Source: Nonomuraea roseoviolacea subsp. carminata
GTDB taxonomy: Bacteria; Actinomycetota; Actinomycetes; Streptosporangiales; Streptosporangiaceae
Assembly: GCF_024172185.1 (NCBI RefSeq)
Contig: NZ_JAMZEC010000001.1
Span: 1,984,001 to 2,048,000, forward strand
DNA: 64,000 bases
Direction of reading: 5' to 3'
The position numbers were made by a program, and so were the translations under genes. Every line of letters begins with the position of its first letter. Within the stretch, counting starts at the first letter, position 1. The notes beneath the pieces are model-generated. The model saw only the letters and a program-made list of their open reading frames with translations. It was not told the origin of the DNA and searched no databases. Below are positions 58,774 through 64,000 of this stretch, in pieces.

Positions 58774-60327
58774 TCAGATGGCGCGCTCGCGCCCCTCCCA
58801 GTACGGCGCGCGCAGCTTGCGCTTGAGCAGCTTGCCGTTGGGCTCGCGGGGCATCTCCTCGATGAAGTCGATCGTCTTCGGCCACTTCATCCGGGCCAGC
58901 CGCCCCTCCAGCGACGCGAGCAGCTCGGCGGCCAGCTCCGGTCCCGGCTCGGCCCCGGGCGCGGGCTCGACGACGGCCTTGATCTGCTCGCCCCACTCGT
59001 CGTCGGGGATGCCGAAGACGGCCACGTCGGCCACCTTGGGGTGGGTCATCAGCTCGTTCTCGATCTCGGCCGGGTAGATGTTGGCCCCGCCGGAGATGAT
59101 CATGTCGGACTTGCGGTCACACAGGTAGAGGTAGCCGTCCTCGTCCAGGTAGCCGACGTCGCCCACGGTGAAGTGGTCCTGGAGGCGGTTCTCCTCGGTC
59201 TTGGCCGGGTCGCCCTTGTACTCGAAGCGCGCGCCCATCATCTTCATGTAGATCGTGCCGGGGGTGCCGGTCGGTACGGGCTTGCCGTCGTCGTCGACGA
59301 TGAGCAGCTCGCTGATGGGCCACGCCTTGCCGACCGTGCCGGGATGCGACTTCCAGCCCTCGGGCGTGGCCAGGGTGCCGCCGCCCTCGGTGGCCGCGTA
59401 GTACTCGTAGATGCAGTCGCCCCACCACTCGAACATGGCCCGCTTCACCGGCACCGGGCAGGGCGCGGCGGCGTGGATCATCCACTTCAGCGAGGACAGG
59501 TCGTACGTGCGCCTGGTCTCCTCGGGCAGCGCGAGCAGCCGCTTGAAGTGGGTCGGGACCATGTGGGAGTTGGTGATCCGGTGGCGCTCGCAGAGCCGCA
59601 GCGTCTCCTCGGCGTCCCACTTGTCCATGTAGACGAGCGTGTGGCCCATGTGCAGGGCCGTGCCGCCGAACTGGGTGACGGCGGTGTGGTAGTTGGGCGA
59701 GGTGACGAGGTGGGCGTTGGGCCGGCCGGCCGTGATGCCGAACAGGCCGAGCAGGAACGTCATCATCTCGGCGGCGTCGTCGGGGTCGAGGCCGCTCAGC
59801 GGGCGGCGGACGCCCTTCGGCTTGCCGGTGGTGCCGGAGGTGTAGTGCATGGTGAGCCCGGCCGTGCGGTCGGTCGGCAGGGTGTCGGGCTGCCCGCCGG
59901 TCAGGTCGGTGAGGGGACGGAAGCCGGGCAGCTCCGCGCCCTCGGGCAGGGCGAAGCGGCGCTCGGGGGCGATGGCCTCGGCGCCCCGGGTGCCCTCGGC
60001 GGCGTAGCGGGGGTGCACGAAGAACGCCTTGGCCTCGCTGTCGGAGACGATGTAGGCGATCTCGGGGCCGGTCAGGTGCCAGTTGACGGGCGTGTAGTAC
60101 CACCCGGCCTGGAGGGCGGCCAGGTAGAGGACGAGCCCGTCGGCGCCGTTGGGCACCAGGCCGCAGACGCCGTCCCCGGGCCGCAGGCCCAGCTCGCGCA
60201 GGCCGTGGACGAGCCGGTTGGCACGGGCGAGCAGGTCGCCGGCGCGGTGCTGGGTGCCGTCGGGGTCCACGGCGGCGACCCAGCCGGGATCCGCCTGCGC
60301 CAGCCTCCAGAATCCGAGCGTGCCCAT
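58774..60327 (-). CDS. Acyl-CoA synthetase (FadD4-like ANL ligase)
   Basis: 517 residues; ATG 60327 with GAGGAG upstream. ANL motifs: MHYTSGTTGKPKGVRRPLSG, YEYYAATEGGG, FTVGDVGYLDEDGYLYLCDR, SDMIISGGANIYPAEIENEL and the A10 lysine in PREPNGKLLKRKLRAPYW. PNYHTAVTQFGGTALHMGH and WMIHAAAPCPVPVKRAMFEW recall mycobacterial FadD4-type and bile-acid ligases. It activates a carboxylic acid, perhaps a sterol degradation intermediate, to its CoA thioester. First gene of the minus-strand operon, facing EchA19 across a promoter with three candidate operators. Confidence 0.85.
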   Translation of the reverse strand: MGTLGFWRLAQADPGWVAAVDPDGTQHRAGDLLARANRLVHGLRELGLRPGDGVCGLVPNGADGLVLYLAALQAGWYYTPVNWHLTGPEIAYIVSDSEAKAFFVHPRYAAEGTRGAEAIAPERRFALPEGAELPGFRPLTDLTGGQPDTLPTDRTAGLTMHYTSGTTGKPKGVRRPLSGLDPDDAAEMMTFLLGLFGITAGRPNAHLVTSPNYHTAVTQFGGTALHMGHTLVYMDKWDAEETLRLCERHRITNSHMVPTHFKRLLALPEETRRTYDLSSLKWMIHAAAPCPVPVKRAMFEWWGDCIYEYYAATEGGGTLATPEGWKSHPGTVGKAWPISELLIVDDDGKPVPTGTPGTIYMKMMGARFEYKGDPAKTEENRLQDHFTVGDVGYLDEDGYLYLCDRKSDMIISGGANIYPAEIENELMTHPKVADVAVFGIPDDEWGEQIKAVVEPAPGAEPGPELAAELLASLEGRLARMKWPKTIDFIEEMPREPNGKLLKRKLRAPYWEGRERAI

Positions 60328-60398
60328 GGGTACTCCTCGTCAGTGGTCGAGGCGCCGGTGGACCGGGGATCGCCACAGGACTCCGGCCTGCCAGGCGG

Positions 60399-60420
60399 AA
60401 ACGAGAACCTGTTCTCGTTT
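60399..60420. promoter_or_regulatory. Long perfect palindrome, KstR-like core
   Basis: Arms AAACGAGAAC (60399-60408) and GTTCTCGTTT (60411-60420) around CT. The core AAC-CT-GTT matches the centre of the KstR consensus TnnAACnnGTTnnA, although the outer T and A are G and C here. It lies 72 bases upstream of the acyl-CoA ligase ATG. A TetR-family regulator is the likely binder. Confidence 0.6.
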
Positions 60421-60453
60421 GCTTGGGCAGCGTAACCCGGCCCGCGAGAGCAG

Positions 60454-60467
60454 AGCAAGCGCTTGAT
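60454..60467. promoter_or_regulatory. KstR2-like box 1
   Basis: AGCAAGCGCTTGAT fits every fixed position of the published KstR2 motif AnCAAGnnCTTGnT. It lies in the divergent promoter between the acyl-CoA ligase and the EchA19-like gene, nearer the ligase side. Confidence 0.6.
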
Positions 60468-60520
60468 CTCACAAGGGCGGCACCTTTCGCGCGCCGCGCG
60501 CAGGGGTAGGATCACTGCCT

Positions 60521-60534
60521 ACCAAGCGCTTGAT
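60521..60534. promoter_or_regulatory. KstR2-like box 2
   Basis: ACCAAGCGCTTGAT also fits AnCAAGnnCTTGnT without exception. It ends 20 bases before the EchA19-like GTG start and just after a TAGGAT that could be a -10 element, so a bound repressor would block transcription start. It shares ten core bases with box 1. Confidence 0.62.
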
Positions 60535-60554
60535 ACAAACATCCGGAGGCGTCC

Positions 60555-61364
60555 GTGGAGCTCCTTCCGATCAGTACCCCCCACTGCCGCGTCGAACGCG
60601 ACGGCCACGTCGTGGTCGTCACCATGAACCGCCCCGAGGCCCGCAACGCCCTGTCCTCCGACATGCTGGTCGGCCTCGCCTCGGCCTGGGCGTACGTGTC
60701 GGAGGAGGCGGGGGTCCGCGTCGCGGTCCTGACCGGCGCCGAGGGCACGTTCTGCGCGGGCGCCGACCTCAAGGCGATGGGCACGCCGTCCGCGGACCCG
60801 GAGGTGCAGGCGCGGGCCGCGCGCATCCCGAACTTCCACTGGAAGGGGCTGCTGCGCGAGGACATGCCGGTCAAGCCGGTGGTGTGCGCGGTCGAGGGGT
60901 ACGCGGTGGCCGGCGGGACGGAGCTGCTGGTGGGCACGGACCTGCGGATCGTCGCCGAGTCGGCCACGCTGGGGCTGTTCGAGGCCAAGCGGGCGCTGTT
61001 CCCCATGGGCGGCAGCGCGGTGCGGCTGCCCCGCCAGATCCCGTACTGCCACGCCATGGACCTCCTGCTCACCGGCCGGTCGATCACGGCGGCGGAGGCG
61101 CTGGCGATGGGGCTGGTCAACCGGGTGGTGCCGGACGGGCAGGCCCTCGCCACGGCGCTGGAGGTGGCGGCCGACATCGCCGCCTCCGGGCCGCTGGCCG
61201 TCCAGGCCATCCTGCGCACGTACCGGGACACGCTCGGCATGCCGGAGGCCGAGGCGCTGAAGGTGTCGGACGACCTGGGCTGGCCGGTGATCGGCTCCGC
61301 CGACGCCCGCGAGGGCACCCGCGCCTTCAAGGAGAAGCGCCCGGCCCGCTACGAGGGCAGGTGA
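60555..61364 (+). CDS. EchA19-like enoyl-CoA hydratase
   Basis: 269 residues from GTG 60555 with GGAGG six bases upstream. Crotonase fold: VTMNRPEARNALSSDMLVGL, oxyanion-hole AGADLKAMG and VEGYAVAGGTELLVGTDLRI. Then FEAKRALFPMGGSAVRLPRQ then IPYCHAMDLLLTGR and LAVQAILRTYRDT. This last part is very like EchA19 (Rv3516) of M. tuberculosis, a hydratase of cholesterol side-chain beta-oxidation. In that species echA19 is divergent from fadD19. Here it is divergent from another acyl-CoA ligase, while the FadD19-like gene lies at the operon's far end. Cytosolic, hexamer or trimer. Confidence 0.87.
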   Translation: MELLPISTPHCRVERDGHVVVVTMNRPEARNALSSDMLVGLASAWAYVSEEAGVRVAVLTGAEGTFCAGADLKAMGTPSADPEVQARAARIPNFHWKGLLREDMPVKPVVCAVEGYAVAGGTELLVGTDLRIVAESATLGLFEAKRALFPMGGSAVRLPRQIPYCHAMDLLLTGRSITAAEALAMGLVNRVVPDGQALATALEVAADIAASGPLAVQAILRTYRDTLGMPEAEALKVSDDLGWPVIGSADAREGTRAFKEKRPARYEGR

Positions 61365-61374
61365 CGCCGGGGCC

Positions 61375-61989
61375 TCAGAGCGCGGACAGGACGCGCTCCA
61401 GGCCCCAGCGGAACTGCTCCGTGGAGACGTAGGCGGCGATGGCGTCGGCCGCGGCGTGCGTGCGCGGGTACTCCTCCGGGTCCACCCGCAGCGCGGCCCG
61501 CCGCGCCGCGACGCGCTCGGACTCGGGCGGCACCGGCGTGGCCCCGTCCAGCTCGGCGGCCTCCAGCGCGATCGCGCCGAGCACGTAGACCATGACCGTG
61601 TACGACGCCCGCGGGTCGGGCAGCGCGGCCAGCAGGCTCTCGCCGACCCGCAGCGCCACCGGGCCGCCGAAGGCCGCCCCGAGGATGGCCGGCACCGCTG
61701 CCGGGTGGCGCATGAGCACGGCCCGCAGGTTGAGCGCGAACGCGACGATCCGCTCCCGCGGCTCCCCGGGCCCGTCCGCCAGCAGCCCCACGTCGGCCTC
61801 GCCGAGCAGCCGGTCGGCCAGGGCGGACACGATCGCCGCCCGGTCGGGGAAGTAGGTGTACAGGGCGCCCGGGCTGAGCCCGACCCGGGCGGCCAGCGCG
61901 CGCATGGTCAGCGCGCCGGCGTCGATCAGCTCCAGCGCCGCGTCGAGCACGGCCTCGGGATGCACCGAACGCTGCGGTCCTCTCTTCAC
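61375..61989 (-). CDS. TetR-family transcriptional regulator
   Basis: 204 residues, ATG 61989. HTH: HPEAVLDAALELIDAGALTM then RALAARVGLSPGALYTYFPD. The C-terminal domain has FALNLRAVLMRHPAAVPAIL, which fits the TetR_C_11/AcrR kind. A near-perfect inverted repeat lies between it and the divergent DUF4386 gene. It does not look like KstR or KstR2 themselves, whose own boxes differ from this palindrome. It is convergent with the EchA19-like gene. Confidence 0.9.
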   Translation of the reverse strand: MKRGPQRSVHPEAVLDAALELIDAGALTMRALAARVGLSPGALYTYFPDRAAIVSALADRLLGEADVGLLADGPGEPRERIVAFALNLRAVLMRHPAAVPAILGAAFGGPVALRVGESLLAALPDPRASYTVMVYVLGAIALEAAELDGATPVPPESERVAARRAALRVDPEEYPRTHAAADAIAAYVSTEQFRWGLERVLSAL

Positions 61990-62001
61990 AAGTCAACTCT
62001 A

Positions 62002-62027
62002 AACGGTGTTTAATGTTGAACATCGTT
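62002..62027. promoter_or_regulatory. Operator between TetR and DUF4386 genes
   Basis: AACGGTGTT (62002-62010) and AACATCGTT (62019-62027) are inverted repeats with one mismatch around an 8-base AT-rich spacer. The left arm is 13 bases before the TetR ATG and the right arm 20 bases before the DUF4386 ATG. The position suits simultaneous repression of both genes. Confidence 0.7.
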
Positions 62028-62046
62028 CAGAATTAGGAGACCCTCC

Positions 62047-62724
62047 ATGAGATGGACCCTGGCCGCCGGCGTGCTGGCCGCGAATGTCGCCTTCGTCGGC
62101 CTCGGCCTGACGTTCGGCTATCCGGACGTGCTGAGCCGGCCTCCCGCCGAGATCCTCGCCGCGTTCGCCGCCCACCAGCCGGCGATCTCCGCCTGGTTCG
62201 TGCTGCTGGCGCTCGGCGCGGGCACGCTGGTCCCGGCCGCCGTCCTGCTCGGCAGGCGGCTCCCGGACGGCCCGGCGGCGGCGCTCTCGGTCCACGCGGG
62301 GGTGCTCGCCGGGGTCGTGCAGGTCCTCGGGCTGCTGCGCTGGCCGTTCGCCGTCCCGAGCCTGACGCGGGCGGCCGACCCGCGGGCCGCCGAGACGGTC
62401 TTCGCCGCGCTCCACGCCTACCTCGGGACCGGCGTCGGCGAGACCCTGGGGTACCTGCTCACCGCCGCGTGGACGGTCCTGGTGCTCGCCGCGCTGCCCC
62501 GTCCCCCGCGCTGGTTCGCCGCGCTCGGCGGGGCCTCCGCGCTCGCCGTGGCGGCGGGGGTGCTCGCCCCGCTCGGAGTGCCGGGCGCCGACCTGGCCAA
62601 CTTCGCCGGGTACGTGGCGTGGAGCGTGTGGGCGCTGTGCCTGGCCGTCCTTGCGGACCGGCTCACCGGCCCGGCGCGGGCGCTCCGCCGCGACACCGGC
62701 GCGGTCGCGGCGGATGCCGGGTGA
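62047..62724 (+). CDS. DUF4386-like membrane protein
   Basis: 225 residues; ATG 62047, with GGAGA upstream. Six helices: WTLAAGVLAANVAFVGLGLT, AWFVLLALGAGTLVPAAVLL, LSVHAGVLAGVVQVLGLLRW with a His, LGYLLTAAWTVLVLAAL, WFAALGGASALAVAAGVLAP and NFAGYVAWSVWALCLAVLA. This is the DUF4386 pattern; no reaction is known. It is divergent from and probably repressed by the TetR at 61375. Convergent with the nitronate-monooxygenase-like gene, with only 5 bases between stops. Confidence 0.78.
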   Translation: MRWTLAAGVLAANVAFVGLGLTFGYPDVLSRPPAEILAAFAAHQPAISAWFVLLALGAGTLVPAAVLLGRRLPDGPAAALSVHAGVLAGVVQVLGLLRWPFAVPSLTRAADPRAAETVFAALHAYLGTGVGETLGYLLTAAWTVLVLAALPRPPRWFAALGGASALAVAAGVLAPLGVPGADLANFAGYVAWSVWALCLAVLADRLTGPARALRRDTGAVAADAG

Positions 62725-62729
62725 AGAGG

Positions 62730-63836
62730 TCAGTCGCCGGTGATGCGCTCCAGGCGCTCCAGGGCCTCGCTGTACTGCTCCATCAGGGAGTACATGACGT
62801 CACGGGTGGAGCGGACCTGGTTGGTGAGGCCGATGACCTGGCCCGCCGGGAAGGTCGCCAGCTCGGCGGCGCCCGAGCGGCCGATCCGGCGCAGCGCGTC
62901 CGACACCAGCATGAACTGCAGCGGCATCGGCAGCGTCCCCGGCGACTCCTGCGACTCCCAGGCGTCGGTCCACTCGTTGCGCAGCAGCCGGGCCGGCTTG
63001 CCCGTCCAGCTCCGCGAGCGGACCGTGTCGCGCGAGGTGGCCTCCAGGATGCGCCGCCTGGCCATCTCGGGCGTGTCGGCCTCCTCGACCGTCAGCCACA
63101 GCGAGCCGGTCCAGACGCCTTCGGCGCCCAGCGCCAGGCCGGCGGCCATCTGACGGCCGTCGCCGATGCCGCCGGCGGCCAGCACGGGCACGTCCACGGC
63201 GTCCACGACCTGCGGGATGAGCACCATGGTGGTGATCTCACCGGTGTGGCCGCCGGCCTCGGTGCCCTGCGCGACCACCACGTCCACCCCGACCTCGACC
63301 TGCTTGCGCGCGTGGCGCGGGGTGGAGGCGAGCGCCGCCACCTTGACGCCGTGGGAGTGCGCCAGCTCGACGACGTCGGCCGGGGGCGGGCCGAGGGCGT
63401 TGGCGAGCAGCGCGATCGGGTGCCGGAGCGCTACCTCGACCTGCGGCCGGGCGGTGGCGTCGGTCCAGCCGAGCAGGACCTTGCCGGCCTCGGCGTCGGC
63501 CGACAGCGGGGGCACGCCGTGCGAGGTCAGCAGGTTCTCGACGAACGCGCGGTGACCCTCCGGGATCATCGACTGGAGCCGCCCGACCAGCTCCTCCGCC
63601 GGGAAGTCCGCGCCCTCGTAGGAGGCCGGCATGACGACGTCCACCCCGTACGGCTTGCCGTCGACGTGGTCGTCGATCCACTTGAGCTCCATCTCGAGCT
63701 CTTCGGGGGTGAAGTAGAGGGCGCCGAGGACGCCCATCCCGCCGGCGCGGCTGACCGCGGCGACGACGTCCCGGCAGTGGCTGAACGCGAAGATGGGCAG
63801 CTCGATTCCGAACATGTCCGTGACACGTGTCCGCAT
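62730..63836 (-). CDS. Nitronate monooxygenase-family flavoprotein
   Basis: 368 residues from ATG 63836; ATGs at 63857 and 63872 are in frame. TIM-barrel FMN enzyme: RVTDMFGIELPIFAFSHCRD, AVSRAGGMGVLGALYF, KPYGVDVVMPASYEG, VVVAQGTEAGGHTGEITTMV (the conserved His) and PVLAAGGIGDGRQMAAGLAL for FMN phosphate. Related mycobacterial proteins take part in lipid or sterol catabolism as oxidoreductases (IpdC is one), but this sequence is not IpdC as I remember it. Two KstR-like boxes lie in its promoter, supporting membership in a lipid/sterol regulon. Confidence 0.85.
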   Translation of the reverse strand: MRTRVTDMFGIELPIFAFSHCRDVVAAVSRAGGMGVLGALYFTPEELEMELKWIDDHVDGKPYGVDVVMPASYEGADFPAEELVGRLQSMIPEGHRAFVENLLTSHGVPPLSADAEAGKVLLGWTDATARPQVEVALRHPIALLANALGPPPADVVELAHSHGVKVAALASTPRHARKQVEVGVDVVVAQGTEAGGHTGEITTMVLIPQVVDAVDVPVLAAGGIGDGRQMAAGLALGAEGVWTGSLWLTVEEADTPEMARRRILEATSRDTVRSRSWTGKPARLLRNEWTDAWESQESPGTLPMPLQFMLVSDALRRIGRSGAAELATFPAGQVIGLTNQVRSTRDVMYSLMEQYSEALERLERITGD

Positions 63837-63867
63837 GGCCCGACAATACGACCGCATTACGGCTAAC

Positions 63868-63881
63868 TGCAACGCGTTCTA
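63868..63881. promoter_or_regulatory. KstR-like box, upstream of the flavoprotein gene
   Basis: TGCAACGCGTTCTA matches TnnAACnnGTTnnA at all fixed positions. A second overlapping inverted repeat, GTTCTA-CTC-TAGAAC, extends it. It is 32 bases upstream of ATG 63836. Confidence 0.55.
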
Positions 63882-63921
63882 CTCTAGAACCTTTGGTCGG
63901 TACCCGTCAGTAACATCGAAT

Positions 63922-63935
63922 CGGAACGCGTTCTA
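63922..63935. promoter_or_regulatory. Second KstR-like box near the right edge
   Basis: CGGAACGCGTTCTA matches the KstR consensus except for the first base. It shares the block AACGCGTTCTA with the box at 63868, 54 bases away. It may serve a rightward gene whose start lies beyond the window. The remaining bases to 64000 show no recognisable gene. Confidence 0.5.
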
Positions 63936-64000
63936 GTAACGCGGCGTGACACGGGCCGGGAACGCCCTGACACAGGAACGCGAAAGGCCCGCACCCGAAG

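Noticed and set aside
60454..60534. AAGCGCTT-type palindromes as LacI-family operators
   Set aside because: Not excluded, but both sites fit the longer KstR2 consensus exactly and flank sterol-type genes, with no LacI gene or sugar operon nearby.
61375..61989. This TetR as the KstR/KstR2 of the sterol cluster
   Set aside because: Its own promoter palindrome AACGGTGTT/AACATCGTT differs from both KstR and KstR2 motifs, and it faces a DUF4386 gene, not a sterol gene.

Overview
The window is very GC-rich (visibly above 70 percent), uses many GTG and TTG starts and packs genes tightly on both strands. Together with mycobacterial-type sterol genes, LAL-type LuxR regulators, CU044_5270/ECF pairs and SEL1 proteins, this points to a large-genome actinomycete, most likely a Streptosporangiales member (Nonomuraea or a relative). 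That placement is inference from gene style; no rRNA is present to prove it. There is one tRNA and no CRISPR array, and I saw no replication origin or biosynthetic megacluster.

Left part (1-31 kb). The edge holds the tail of a MocR-type regulator and a fragment of a SIS-domain sugar-phosphate gene. A coupled membrane protein/PQQ beta-propeller pair follows. A gene-poor stretch of about 1.3 kb with an S8-peptidase remnant ends at tRNA-Arg(CCG). Next come a lone REC protein, a large LAL regulator, a LysE/TetR pair and a four-gene D-amino-acid catabolic operon (N-acyl-D-amino-acid deacylase, D-threonine aldolase/D-serine dehydratase-fold enzyme, RidA, TIM-barrel protein). DoxX follows, then a two-component system whose kinase is fused in frame to a DUF4173 membrane protein. 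After that are a pseudokinase, SURF1/DUF3817, a Baeyer-Villiger-type monooxygenase, gamma-glutamyltransferase, a NarL-type two-component pair and two methyltransferase-like genes. A TetR-controlled membrane operon and a UreH/cupredoxin membrane protein with a 30-bp repeat array close this part.

Middle (31-52 kb). Scars of mobile DNA (a Tn3 transposase fragment, and an IS605-type right end with no tnpB) flank an ECF sigma/CU044_5270 pair. Then come a SEL1-repeat protein, alanine dehydrogenase with an omega-aminotransferase, an M20 dipeptidase, a hairpin-rich spacer, a lipoprotein, a VapBC-type toxin-antitoxin, a Tat-exported multicopper oxidase with a Met/His-rich insert and its membrane partner. 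Small regulator and enzyme genes follow (FAD monooxygenase, HTH protein, TetR, DinB, alpha/beta hydrolase, cysteine dioxygenase, LysR, LysE).

Right part (52.7-64 kb). This resembles an actinobacterial sterol side-chain module. A minus-strand operon encodes an acyl-CoA ligase, a DUF35 protein, Ltp4-like and Ltp3-like thiolase-fold proteins and a FadD19-like ligase. It is divergent from an EchA19-like hydratase. The divergent promoter carries two sites fitting the KstR2 consensus and one long KstR-like palindrome. A TnpB element with an intact DED catalytic triad sits inside the operon on the opposite strand, and its right end supplies or overlaps the stop codon of the DUF35 gene. A TetR/DUF4386 pair and a nitronate-monooxygenase-like flavoprotein with KstR-like boxes upstream close the window. 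The best leads are the TnpB-interrupted sterol operon, the orphan omega-RNA-like right end, and the kinase-DUF4173 fusion with an internal ribosome-binding site.
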